Positions 36,057 through 49,235 of a DNA stretch of 64,000 nucleotides are shown here, one piece after another. A program made the translations under genes and the position numbers. How positions within the stretch are numbered: the first letter of the stretch is position 1; each line of letters starts with the position of its first letter. The stretch covers positions 65,483,322-65,547,321 of the forward strand of contig NC_086250.1 of assembly GCF_021018805.1 (NCBI RefSeq). The letters are read 5' to 3'. The notes under the pieces are model-generated. The model searched no databases. It was not told the DNA's origin and saw only the letters and a list, made by a program, of their open reading frames with translations. The stretch comes from Prinia subflava. Its lineage: Eukaryota > Chordata > Aves > Passeriformes > Cisticolidae.

Positions 36057-37857
36057 GAGTGTCCATTGAGATGTGGTAATAATGTCAGGCTGACACTTGA
36101 TTCAGCATGGCATGGGCCTGGCCCAAGGAGATGTTCACAAATGAGGTTTTCTCTCCACATAAACATGGTGATGCTTCACCTGGACATACCATCTTATCTG
36201 ATGATCTCAGGCACGGTTGGACCAGTGGTTGAACATGAACATGTCCACAGCATCACCCCAGAAACCACCACAGAAGGCTGTGGTCAGGTATATCTATTGT
36301 AGGAGGATTCAGGGTTATATGCAAGAAGGCCAGATGGAAAAATATACTATACCAAAAAACCCTAACATGCCATTCACTCATGGAGAAGGAACAAGAAGGC
36401 TACCACTGCTGCAGGGAGACAAAGTTTAACGCTCATTTGGTGACATTACAACCAGATTTCAATCAGATATTAATGCTTGCATATCCATCTGGATTGAAAG
36501 AATTATTAGGTTCCCTTCTTAGTGGATTTCACTTTAAGTCTTAGAGGGGAGTGGGACAGAGAACTTTCTACAGAGAACTTCAAAAAGATAAAAAACCCAA
36601 CACATTTCTTAAAATTATTTCTTTTAATATTTTCTATTTCATTTTTAATGTTTTCTATTTCCTTTGAATACAAATCACTAATTTTCGCTATTGTTCTGTC
36701 TTCAGATTTCCGGCAGCTTTCTTTCTACTTGTGCACAGATACTGTCAGTTTAACATCTTTGAACTATGTACAGAGCTTGAAAGGTAATTTCTGGGCTGTA
36801 TACTAAAATAGGGACATGCATCAGGGTATATTTAGAAGAGTGGACAGGTCTAATATGAGGTTCTAAACAGAGGCCAAAAAGGCTATCAGAGGTTAACCAA
36901 AAAGAAGATTTAGATTCAGGCTATCAAATGAAAATATATCCTTCATTTACTTAGTTTAGTGTGAAAGGAATTAAATGCATTTATAAAAGAGATCTCTTGA
37001 AAATAATCTGATCATTTTTACATCACTTTAAACTTTACCATACTAAAAAAATGACTGTTATGTTGACAATCTGTTATGATTTTTCTTTGCTTGTTAAAAA
37101 TATTGAAAAACACACTTATGTCAAAATGGCCTAAACAATAAGAAAATAAAAAGAAATCTAATATCTACTATCTACTGATAAGAAAATGGACTATATGCAC
37201 ATATATGGAATATAGACTTTACAATTTTACAAATTACTGGAGTTAAAAAATAAAAGTAGAATTGTACAAAAAACTACTTCTATTATTTATTAATACTGAA
37301 CCTCTAAGTATGTGTTATGTATGTATAAGACAAAGATATTTAAGGCAGAATAAAAGTGTACAGTGATGTGTATATGTGATTATTCTGTGTTAAAACTCCT
37401 AAAAAATTTTATGTTCTCATGCCTGGCTGTTTCCAGTTGTTTTCTGTGGCACGTACATGACATATTTTACTGGGTCATTGGTGCTGTGTGCCTGCAAGGC
37501 TTGCAGCGAGTAGAGGAGCTGTCACAACCCAGTGCTGGCTGACAGCCTTTCTCTCCTACCCACTGCATCAAGTGACAAGGGCATGCCCCTCATTGTGGCA
37601 CAATCACAGATAAGATAAGCCCGTGCTCTTTGGCATTGCCAAGCACCACAGCTCCTCGTCACCTTTCCATACACAGCACACAGGGTCAGGGAGCTGACGA
37701 GACCTGGAACAGAGGAAATTGCAAGTCCTCAGGCCTGTAGTGGGGCAAGAAGAGCCAGGGATTAATGGGAGAGCCAAAATGCAGTTATCTTTTGGGTATT
37801 GTCACCTCTCTCACCATGTGCCAGCACTGCAACCTTCACGTGAGGCTGCGCTGGCTT
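36057..37857. other. Non-coding stretch with a GC-richer block
   Basis: Mostly AT-rich; from about 37.43 kb the composition rises in GC up to about 37.92 kb. The block contains ORFs with no recognisable product. It may be an unrecognised old insertion. Confidence 0.4.
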
Positions 37858-37899
37858 CAATGCTGTCACTTCAATGCTGTCACTTTGATGCTGCCACTT
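37858..37899. repeat. 14-bp tandem repeat, three units
   Basis: 'caatgctgtcactt' occurs twice exactly and a third time as 'tgatgctgccactt'. Read directly. Confidence 0.85.
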
Positions 37900-38073
37900 T
37901 AGTGCCAGTTTAGACTCCTGGAGTGCTGGAGAAATCAATAAGGAAGGGGGAATACCTTTCCCCCACTGGATCAGCAGATTGAGGACATGAAAAGACAGAT
38001 TTTTGCACCTTTATGGCAGAAGACAAGTCCATGAGGGTTGCTGAATCCTGCTCCACCAGTCAGACATTCGCCA

Positions 38074-38216
38074 GACTGAGATTATCTCAGTTGGGTGGAG
38101 CGTGGTGCTAATAGTACCAAAGTTGTGGGTTTGATCGCTGCACAGGCTATTCAGTCAAGAATTGTACTCAATAAACCTTGTGGGTTCCTTCCAACTCAGA
38201 ATATTCCGTGATTCTG
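38074..38216 (+). mobile_element. TguSINE1-like SINE (tRNA-Ile head, CR1 tail), plus strand
   Basis: The head aligns along its length with a tRNA-Ile gene. Box A is 'tatctcagttgg' at 38083-38094 and an anticodon loop 'ctaatag' lies at 38108-38114 with anticodon AAT at 38110-38112. Box B-like 'ggtttgatcg' is at 38128-38137, and a 3' part 'tgcacaggcta' follows. The body continues 'ttcagtcaagaattgtactc' and ends in a CR1-type tail, 'gtgggttccttccaactcag' plus 'aatattccgtgattctg'. Both Pol III boxes carry substitutions and the acceptor stem does not pair, so it is a SINE and not a tRNA gene. This copy is more complete than the one at 30.3 kb, which lacks a clean box B. Confidence 0.88.
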
Positions 38217-41200
38217 TATAATAAAGCTCTCCTAACTTAACATTGCATCCTACTATATTGTTCTATCTTCTCTTCAAAATTATGTTTGACTAACAAGTTA
38301 ATGTGCTCAGCTCACAGTGTCCTGAGATTTTTTGCTCTTTCTACTTTACTCCCAAGGCAGGACCTCTTGACACAGTTTGGACAGATCCTCTAGATACTAC
38401 ATTGATATTTGTTGAAATCTTGCAGCAAAATGTTTCATTGAAAATATTGTCTCAAGTGTATCATTATAAATTATGGATTATAGGTAAATCCATAAAAACT
38501 GCAATGTTACTAGAGTCCCAGGCATGGACACATCATTTTTTTCTGATCCAAGGAATAGAATGTCTTTTTGCTATGCTGTAATGCCAGGCAGCAGAATATG
38601 TCAGTGAGCTACATCATGAAGTAAATAGCTAAATGTGAGGTCAACAGAGAGGAGAAGAGAGAGGCTGCAGTGTGAGGTGTAAACTGGGAAGAAATAGGAC
38701 TTCCCAGGAATCAAGAACATCTGACCAGCTTCACATGTTGCTTAAGGATTAATGCACAGGCAGAGAAGTGTCAGGCAGAGAAATGTTAGACAGAGGTGGA
38801 CTAAACAGGTCTTATATGGTGGGACAAGCTTCTACTTCTGTACTGACCTGGAACAAAGCCTTCTGTCCCCTGGGAAGTGGAAAGAGACCAAAATTGTTTC
38901 CACAGAAGAAAAAATCATGCAAATGGTATGGATCTGTTGCCATTCTAGATTGGAACTGATGTCATTATCTGATAAAACAACATACAGTCCTCTCCTTGTC
39001 ATGACATACATCTGTGCAGGTGAAAGAACTGTAGGACTGTTCTGAATGGCAAAGCTGAGAAGAAAGTTTGAAGGTTTCAGAATACTGTGAGGTCAGGGTG
39101 GACAACTGTCTTGGATGAATGACATTAATGATTATAAGCAGCCTTAGAGGTAGCTGCTGTTGAAGGAGTTCCCAGTGTTACTAGTTTAGTACTGGACTCA
39201 GAAAGAGAATTGATAAAATTGGAAAGGACTGAAGAGTATGAACTAAATTTATCAAGGATGTAAGAAAGAACTAGAAGGTCTGGAAAGGAGAGTGGTGGGA
39301 TTCCATGGTAGGAGGAAATGGAGTCTTTCCTTCCACCTTGTGTTGTAACCATCCCAGATGCAAGGGGCTTTGTTAAACAGCTGAGTGAAATTCAGAAATA
39401 TCAATTTGTAGTAACATATCTAACTAATCTGACAATCTGGATTTTACATTAAAGTAAAAACTGGAGTTAAAGAAAGCTACTATTGAACCTAAGGTTCTGC
39501 CTTTTTCTAAGTTTCAGAGGGATTTGGTACTTTGAGACTTAATTCATTACTACAACTCAAAGCAATACTCCACACTATATATTTTCATTATCCTTTTTTT
39601 CACAATATCATCCTTCTTTGTCAATGCTGTATTATAAACTTCAGCAGTAGTTTATGATAATCAATTGGTTTAATGAAGTTAGCTCTTGAGAATGCCCAAA
39701 GGTTGTATTACTCATTTCTGCAGTAGTTGTAAGGAGAGCAGAGAAGCTGAAATTTGTCAGTGATGTTGGCAAGGCTATTACCTGCTTTCACAACAGGGAA
39801 GTTGTACTGACAAATGGGAAGTTCATCTCTCAGTGACCACTGGTACCATTTTTCTTTGCCTTTTGCAATTGGCTTGAACCCAGAGCAAGAGGTCACTCAT
39901 CACTTTCTCTGACCATTTGTGCTAGCAAAAAAACCCACAATTTCTGAAATAAATCTTTAACAACTGTCACATATTTCCCTTCTCCTGTTGATGTTTGTAG
40001 AGAAGCATGTATAGAAGTTTTATCATGTTATGCTGACATGGCCATGAATCTGAAATTATCTATCACATGATTAGAGATAAAGAATATTTAGGGACTTTGC
40101 AGGCTGTTTTCTATTTGTTTTGGTTTGCTCTAAGCAGCATGTAGGAGAGAAACAGATATTAACAGGTGACTAGTTTGAACATAATGAAATAGTTTGTTCT
40201 CACACAGATTATTTTCCAACTAAGCTATGTAAATGTAATAGTTTTGTATGAGGGAGAGGGGAAGGTAGCCCTCCACTTGGTTTTGCTGTGATTCTGTACT
40301 TGTCATAATAAAGTTTATTACTAACTGTGGGTGAAACTCACTGTGAAAAATTCTTCTTGCTCTGCTCTGTGAATGTCACATATTTGTATTTCAATAACTC
40401 CTAGAATTAATCCCTAACCAACCGAGACCTCCTGATCATAGCATGTCTACACACATTTGGAAAATAATGGTCCCTGCTTAGAGTTTAATGGTAAAATTAA
40501 GTGCTGCAAATGATTGCCACTTAATTGACTTCGATGTAGACTTCCTCATACAGGATTTCTCTTGGTATGCATACTAGAGGAGAATTTGTCCCAGTGGATG
40601 TATACAGCAATATAACTTCTAGGATATTTAAAAATGTGCTGAGGGATGATGTAATTTGAGATACACCATAAATTAAATAAACCATGCTTAAACTATATTG
40701 TAATATATAGAAGAGAAACCATTATTTGAAAATAAATATCAATGGATTTATTAGGAAATCAGGCATATGGCACTGGACAGAACTTCAGGCATGAACAAAA
40801 GCAATCCTCTGATACTGCAGAGGCTATATATAAGACCTATATTATCTAAACTTATATTAAGCACCATCTTTAAATAAAGAAGTTATTTTTCCTGCCATAA
40901 CTGTTACTGAATAAAAACTTACCTCTTAAGGGTTAGAAAATACTATTTTCTGGAGTCATTCTAGATTGGGGCTATATCAAAGTTTAGAGAATAATCAGTT
41001 TTCTGAGATAGTTTTCTCAGCATTAAGAGTATTACATCAAAAGATTCTGGGTTTTATATACCATATGTAACAATAAGAAATCACATGCTGGAATTTATTT
41101 AATGTTTTGATGAGATCTGGTAAAAATCCCCAAACCTTCAGCCTTGTACTTTCGAATTAATTTTAAACACAGACTCCTAAAGATATGCAGACTCCATGGA

Positions 41201-44200
41201 ATTTTCGAGCCATCTTATATCAACTGTAATTTAAGATCCCTTCTTTCTCCTTAAGAAAAGTTTTAAGAAGATTGAAGACGTTTTTTCCATGGAACTCGTA
41301 TTTTCCATGGAGTGAAATGTAACATATTAAATCAATATACACATTCAGACATTTGAATTTAATTAAAATCTTCAAGTTTGGTTTATTTTGGTGGAATAAT
41401 AGAAAATTAAAAACAAAGAAAAGGCACTATGTTACTCAAAAGAGATAAACATTTTCTGACTAATACTTAAAAAGATGATCAGACTTGAGAAGAGTCTGCT
41501 TGCAGGACAAATAGAGAAATAGATTTGTGAATGTGAATAGATGCAGTATGTTTTTATGGTGTCCAATTTTGTATTCTCTCAAGGGACATTTTAATTGATA
41601 AGTGAGCTGTAGTTTTCTGAACTATGACTTTCAATTGTGTGCCAAACTATTTCATTCTTCATATTAATTCTAATCATCTTGAAAATATAACTAGAAATGA
41701 GTATATAATTTAGAAACTTTTCCCTTTTTTGCTTATCTTTTTTCATATATATTTTTTTTCAAATTACATGGTCTTTCATACACAAAATCTTTGGGAAAAA
41801 ATAAGCTTGTTAAACTAAGCATTTGTTGAAAAAATGTCCTGGTTTTCATTTCTATTTCATTTCCATAAATATTATTTCATAACTAGTAATGCATTTTTGG
41901 AAGCAGTCTAGGTGCTGATTTGTTAAAACAGTCCTGATTCCTCCAAGTGTCCAAATTGAAACAGTTGGCTGCCATTGAAATATCATTCCATCAGTGGGTT
42001 TTAATTGCCTAAACATTTTTGTTCTTGGATATTGGAACAGTCTCCATTGTCACATGTGTGCCTTTCTCACTGATGTTAGAGTGGCTGTGTGCTGAAAACA
42101 GCAGACTTTCTACCTATGTAAACATTTATCACAGCACAGCTTTAACCTCTAAGGGTTTACAACATTTTCTTTCAGAATCCTGATATTTCCAAACTGGAGA
42201 CATATTTTGATCCTATCTTAAAACAGAGTATATCATCATCCCTGTCAGGAAGGAAAACAGCAAAACTATTCTAAAGTACTACAAAGGAGCAAAGCAGAAA
42301 CTGACAGTAAGCAGCAACCTTATGTATCCAATTTACTACTGCAGGAAAAGTGAAACTATTAGTCTTCTTTGAACTTTTTTTGTTAGTCAAGAAATATTAT
42401 ACTTCTCTGAGCAAAAGATGTGAATGACCCATCAGCACAGAACAGGATATAGCAAATCAGTTTACAGAAATTAAACAATCATTAATTTTCAAATCATTAA
42501 TTTTCAGTGGGGAATTATGCTTAAAGTCTTACCATACAGGTGGGAAAATGTTTGAGATAAAGAGAAAATTACTCAGGGTATTTTTTGTTTGTTTGTTCAG
42601 TTTGTCTTTTTTTTAATCAAAGATAGTGTTGTTCCATCTTATTTTTGGTACTAAACCCCTTCCATTTCCCTCACTTTCTGGGAAACAGTTTTCTAACTAA
42701 AAAAAAAATTAAACTCCAAAATCAAAATTCAGCAAGAGGTAAAACCTCAGATTCCTAAGGAATCTAAAGAACTATTCCATCAATCAGCATGTATGTAAGT
42801 AGAAAACAAAAATAAAGAGTTCCCTATCCAATCAGCAAAGTATTACATCAACAGTCCTTTTAAAGATTCATTAGTGTTTCATCACCAAAGGTTGACTTCA
42901 TGCTGTGTTCAACTTGCTTGACTGTCAATGGTGAGATGAAATGAGTATACCAAGAGCTGAATAGTTCTTTTATGCTTATCCAGAGAGTAGAACCAATGAG
43001 TTTTAAATCCAGGAAGAACGCAGATCTACTTTACAAAGCCTTGTTTAACAGAATTTTTCTTCTTCTAATTAACCCCAGGCCCCCCAAGTTGAATAAGATA
43101 AATGTGCAAGAAGAAATGGTGCTTTTGCCAGCTGTCTGAAGGCTTCATTACTTCCAGTGTCTAGGTCTGATCCTGATCACAGTCAAATCACATTTACGCC
43201 AAAAACAATTAAGAGTATTCAAGGGAAACATTCACCCTATTTGTGTAAAAATCCCAACAACCTCTAAAAATCTGGGTCTGTAATTTATGGAGGAATTAAC
43301 AAATATAGGCCAGATGCTATGCCATGCTAGCACAGGAATAGGAAGCATTTGGAGCTGCATTTGTTCCATTAAACACCAGGGAACAGATTTTCTTACATGG
43401 AAGAGAGCAAAGTCAGAATCGTTCCTGCACCAGTATTGAATCCATATCTGCCCCTTAGCAGCAGAAGCTGGAGCACAAGAGTAGTTACAGACCCTTTTTT
43501 AGCTTGTCCTTGTTCCAGACAAGCACAGTACTGCAGTACTGGTATCTGTCACCATTTCCTGGGAAGCAGCAATTTGAAAGAAGGTCTTCAAAGAATTTCA
43601 AGCTCCTTTTGGACACGCAGTGGTGCTGGAGGAGAGGAAAGGCAAGGTGGCAAGAATCCTGGGTTACATTCAGGTTCCATCATCCACTACATCCTCTTCA
43701 AGTAGTGCAGAGGAGATCTGAACAGCAGGAAACTCTTCTCCAAACCATTGGCATGTGTTGTTAACCTGTTGCTTTCTGGTGCTTAGAAACAATTTTTTAA
43801 GACCTACAGCTATAGATGGCTCAGGGCATAATCAGATGTAATCCTTTGTACCTCTGCTACAGTGTGTGGTGCAGAATAAACACACCTTGAGCATATTCTA
43901 AAGTACAGATTTCAGTCTATTGTCCATAACATGGAAGTCTTGGTTCTGTTTCTTGTTGATTTCCGACTTAGAAGTTTTCTCTGGTTCAGTTGGGCAGGGT
44001 AGTATTTTCTTGGATGAAATTATTGAAAACCATTGCAAAACTTTAAAAAGGTGTCACATGATTTGTCCTAACTTTTCTAAACATACACACTAAACTATTC
44101 ATTGTATTTTGAGAGTGACGTCCACTAAAATATGGTCACTGCAGGCAGAATTATTTCAAAACTAAAGTTAACTAAAGTTAGAAATAAAGTTTTAAAATGT

Positions 44201-47200
44201 GCATCTAGGTGGCTGTAAGAAAACTTTTATAGCAAAGTAGCTAGGAGTCCTTGCTAGCAGATATGAACATAGCTGGTTGACATTCTTCATGTCAACAGTA
44301 TTCACTACGAATAGACAAATGAAAACTTCTTTTCTTTCCCTGTTAACAATCCACAACCCTTTGTATTATCCAACAGTTGTAAATACTTCAAAGAAAGGTA
44401 GGCTTTACAGCATTCCATGGAAGTCATCAAATGTAGATTATGTGGAATACAAATTATGGATGCTGTCTAATGTGCCAGACAGCTTGAAAAAAAGTTTGAA
44501 CATGGGGAAATGTTTTTACTGCATGCAGAAATGCTGAGTGAGACTTGCCCCCAGCCTAGCAGGATAGTATGAAAATTCTATTTTAGTAAACTTTTTAAAC
44601 ATTTCCCTTCCTTCCCAGTTCCCATGTTTAAATTCCTTGTCACTGTGAGACCTAAAGCTGGCAAATGCACGTTGCCTTCTGTGAGAGATACTCTTGCTTT
44701 AGAATTGCTTAGTAAGTCCTTAAAAATCAAACTAGGAAGAGCTTTTGGTAAGATATTCTTTCCTCACATGTCAATCTACTTTTCCAGTTTTACAAATGTG
44801 TGCATCATTTGCAGTAAGTACACAGGGCAGTCAGTATTTGTATAAACAAATTAGCTTAATAGAGTAGAATATTGCTGTATTTTTCAACAAAGGCATGTGT
44901 TGTGAGGTATAAAAGTGCACAAGTTATCAATTTCATTTTTTATTTCACTTCATCTTTTTTGCATTAGAACAGTCATTACAAAAGATGTATAAGTCAACAG
45001 ATGCATAAATCATGCATGAAGAAATATGATTTTATATTTTTTGATCAAACAAAACTTCCAAAACAATAGGGAAAACCACATTGGCTGTGTAAATAATGGG
45101 AATGCTGTATGGGAAATGGAGAAAAAATAATTTGAGGAAATTTTATGATCTAATTCAAAATAACCAACCTATTTATGCCTTGCCAACTCAAACACTGCAC
45201 AACATATGCAATTCAGTTGGGAGAAATCAATTAATTTCCTAATGTTTATGCTTCATAACAGTTGCAATATTTCAGCAGTGATTCTGTCTTTCTAATCTAT
45301 CCATCAGTTCAAACCCCACTCCAATGAACTTTTAACTGAAAAGAGAGAAGTTGGATCAAAGGGGATTTTTGAAGAATTCTCCCACCTCAGCACTACTTTT
45401 ATTCAGTGGAATGAAGGTTGTCCTCTTTGCAAAATTTTCCTTGACAGCACCGACTCTCCTGAACTTTCTCAGAATTTTTTGTGTCTCTATATTTAAGCTT
45501 CTGGTATGGTTGTGTTGGGAAAGGTCTTTGTGATGATGGGTAAAAATATCTTTTTTCTGATTCATTTGTGGGCAGAAAAAACCCCACTATTTTAAAGCTT
45601 GATTGTGCAGACACAAAACAGAACAGTTGCATTCAAGTTTCTTGTAAAATACAGATGAAAGTGGCTATAGACTGGAAAACTATTTGCCATGACATGTCTG
45701 AAAATACAGAGTTATTCCTTGTAATAATCTGTAGTAGCTGTTTACCTAACATCTCCAGAAAACATTGGTTGGAATCATTTGGGGCTATTCACTATGAATT
45801 AGGAACTTCAAGTTATGTGGAAACTTTATGAACATTACAAAGAATAACAGATAGTCTAATGATATTTTCTTTGTTGTTTTGGGGGAATTTCAAAGAAACT
45901 GAAAGTAACAAGATTTAATAGCTTTCAGAGGACTGAATTTGTAGGAAAATCAAATAATTTTGTTTGCTTTGTGAAGTAAGCATGGTTTCATTGCTATGTT
46001 TTGTTTAACACAGAATATTAGTAAAGTGAAACTGATATATGGAAACACAATTTAGATTTTGATAAAAAGGTATGTGCATAAGGGTAGATGTATGTATACA
46101 TATGTTCTTGTATATTTTGTTATGATCATGTTTAGATGCAACTATGATGATTTCCTGACAAGTTTCAGAGTTCCCCATCTTCAGTTTTCTTTTAAATAAG
46201 GGCATCAACTACTTTATTCTGAAGAGTTTTGACAAATGCCCCAAATAATCAGAATGTACAAGTAAGAGAATCATCTCATTATTAAGGTAACTCTTCAGAC
46301 TGGTGACATTACTGGATCTGATATATGAAGATGCAGATGTACAAATTTGTCTATCCAGCAGTGCCTCTGGGCTTTGCTACTTTATAATTTTTTTATTTTT
46401 TCCTTTCCTAAAGGAACAGTATATCTAGTTTACATGTACATTTCTATTCCTTTGGGCTCAGTTCCTGAAATTAATCAGGATTTGGCTCCTTAGCTTAAAA
46501 GAAAGACTAATTTGGTTTTATATTTTAATCTCTTCTGATCCTAATAGCTGATTATGCAGCATTCAACATTTCTCATAACCAGTTCAGCAAGGCACCAAAT
46601 GAAGGTATCTGGCAGCAGGTTGAAAAGAAAATAAAGTAGTATTTTTTTCATAAAATGAAAACTTGAATTACTAAGCTGACTGTCATAGTCTTCTCAAAAT
46701 GAAAATTCTAAGCTTGTTACAGAAGGCAATAATCACAGTTCAATGGCAGCACAACTTTTTGAGGGCTGCCAAAGGCATCTGCATTGCAGAGGCCAGGGGA
46801 GGTGCCAAAGGACACTTTGTGCTCACACTCCTGGAAGTGTCCTCAACTGAGTTTAGGCATGGGCTGAACCCCAGCACAGGCTCAATTCTCACTGACTTGA
46901 ATGACTGCCCTCAAGTTTTATCATATCTACTGAAGTTAAAGGTAAAAGTACAACGTCTCTGATCAGTCCCCATGTAGGATGAATCTATTAATATCCAAGA
47001 TGAGAGACAGATAGAAAAATAATTTACTCACGTCAGGGGAAGAGTTAGTTCAACTGCTGCAATGGCTATAACTTGAAGTGAATCAGGTGTGAGGTTACTC
47101 CACCTGCAGGCTCCATTCTACACTGGTTTGGAGAAACTACCTCCCCACATCTCAAAGTACCTGTGTTTTGTATAGTATCTAATGGTTTTGTTCAGCACTT

Positions 47201-48612
47201 TAATTGACATTTAACCAAATCTAGTAACGAGACTGTGTTTTCTTAAAGGCCCTACTAAACGTTGTAATATTACTTCCTGTAGCTATGGAGACCTTTGCTC
47301 TCGTTAGTGCTGCTATTCCATTTGACTGCAACCTTGAATAATCTTTAAGGAATGTTTTTAGTCATGGGTCCTTCACCTTCTGGTGATTTCATCCAGATAC
47401 AATTTCCACAGGCTTTACTGGGTTAGACAGAATAAAAGAAAGGACCATCTGAATAAAATAAAATGTCACCATTAAATTGGCTTTTGTAGCTTAAGGTATA
47501 ATGTAATGATATTTTCCCAACAGCTGCTTTCAGTTGAATTTGAAGTTTTGAAAACCTTTTGCATCTGATTCAAGTAATAAAATGCAGGTTGTGTTACTTC
47601 CTCCTTCTGTGTCATATACAATAAGCAAAACGTTGATACTTTACATGGAATGGGTGGTCATTAGTAATTTTTACTGTATGTTAATGTTATTTGCTGACCT
47701 CAACATTTTACAGAGGAGTCACCCAATGAAAAGTCTGTTCAAAAATCAAGGTGTGGATGGATGTTATTTTGGAATTAAACAATTCAGTAATTTTTCTTAA
47801 TACCTCTTGCTCACAGAATTTTATCTGCACCTTTTATTTTTTTTTTTGTATTACCGTATCTTTCAAATTTTTACAGCTAGATCGGAATGAGTGCAATTCA
47901 TGTGTTACCTTTTATCCCAAGAGATTTTAAATAGAAACTAGACAAAGGGATTACTTCATCAAGCACTGAAGCACAGAAATCCCTGAGGGGAAATGTAGCA
48001 ACTGCCTGTCAGTATATACACCAATATGCAAGAAATTAGGACAAGGAAGGAAGAATAAGCATATTCATAGGAATTTCGTGAGGCAAAATCAACACCTGAG
48101 GCTGAAGTAATATGCCACACTTCTGTGTGACAATCTTTTGTGAAGCTCAGTTCTTAGTGTATCTAAGAGTCACTTTTTCCTTCATCATATGTTCCTTGCT
48201 ATTACAGCTATCATAGTAAATATCGTGCAAACATTGAGCATTTTCTAAAAAGGAAGAGAAAGAGTTTAAAGGAGAAACTTCCAGAGATATGTTTGAGTCC
48301 TTACACCTGTCTCATCTGCACCTTCCCCCTACAGCAATACCAACATCCTTGACTTTAAAGACTTTAACATTTTACTTATTCAGCATCTGCTGCAAATTCT
48401 TTACCACAAGACATTTCATGGCATAAAAATAATGGAAAAGATATTAAAATTAAGGCTTTAAATAGTAGAGGTTGGAAAGATAAAGATGTTTTTAGAGGTA
48501 TTTGAGAAGCAGGGAAAGAACCAAGGAATAACCTAAGAAAGCAAAAACTCTGTCAGCAAGATCTCATACAAACTATGTGGAAAACCAGGAAAACAGGGAA
48601 ATAATTGTCCAG
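38217..48612. other. Ten-kb AT-rich stretch, no gene or major repeat
   Basis: Very AT-rich throughout. Small direct repeats occur at 42478-42507 (15-bp unit, two copies, starting 'atcattaatt') and 44161-44180 (10-bp unit 'actaaagtta', two copies). A mildly GC-richer patch near 43.4-43.75 kb has overlapping ORFs in two frames and no recognisable product. A patch at 46.75-46.95 kb is similar. Confidence 0.5.
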
Positions 48613-48690
48613 TAAAGTAAAGAGAAAGAGAAGGAGACTAAAAAGGAGGATGAGGAAGAATACAAAAAAAAAAGCGAAAAGATGCAAAAT
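48613..48690. repeat. Purine-rich low-complexity tract
   Basis: Dominated by A and G with short interruptions. On the minus strand it gives a serine-, phenylalanine- and leucine-rich ORF that is an artefact of composition. Confidence 0.7.
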
Positions 48691-48802
48691 ATGTCAGAAT
48701 GGCAGTAAAGTATAAATGTAGAGTCAGAAAAGTGGGAGAGAAAGAACTTAAGAAGGTGCATGAGACAGAGTGGAGGAAGACTGTGAAGTCTGTTAAATGT
48801 AA

Positions 48803-48821
48803 TAACAACAACAACAACAAA
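48803..48821. repeat. (AAC)n microsatellite
   Basis: About six AAC units, read directly. Confidence 0.85.
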
Positions 48822-48944
48822 AATCCTGATTATGTTTTTCTGGGTCACTTTTGACCCAAACTGTTGAAATAAAAAGCAAAAAGCAGGCTTGTTTTCATGG
48901 AGAACAACTTGTCTGTTGAGGTGACTTTTCTCTTTTGCTCTTAC

Positions 48945-49235
48945 CTGGTGTTTCCTGGAGGACATGAGAGGTTAATGCTGGTTCAGGCCCTTCTAAATGA
49001 GCTGATGCATTTGCAGCACTGTCAGTTCTCCACTCCAGAGGGAATGCCTCTGCACGAGGCAGTGTCATTACAGAAATTAGCATTCCCTGTGACTCAGCTA
49101 TCTTCAGCTCAGAAATAGCAGGAAGAGACACAAGTCTGGAACAGATACACTGGTATCCCTGAAGGAGCTCTTCAGGGAACTTCTTCATGACTGTGGTTTT
49201 AATTAGGCATTAATAACTGCTGAATGATGCTTATG
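48945..49235 (-). other. Candidate exon with paired splice sites (minus strand)
   Basis: On the minus strand a 291-nt block is bounded by 'ttcttgcatttctgtag' immediately upstream, a good pyrimidine-rich acceptor, and by CACCAG|GTAAGAGC at 48945/48944, a near-perfect donor. Starting from an internal ATG at 49188 the frame stays open for 81 codons to the donor (phase 1). The conceptual peptide is not one I recognise. It could be a 5'-UTR/first-coding exon, an lncRNA exon, or a coincidence of signals. A serine/lysine-rich purine tract lies shortly downstream in the would-be intron. Confidence 0.25.

Noticed and set aside
38074..38150. A functional tRNA-Ile gene
   Set aside because: Box A and box B carry substitutions, the acceptor stem does not pair, and the sequence continues into a CR1-type tail, so it is a SINE.
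48573..48965. 130-codon minus-strand ORF rich in Ser, Phe and Leu that looks membrane-like
   Set aside because: It is produced by a purine-rich tract and an AAC microsatellite read in antisense.
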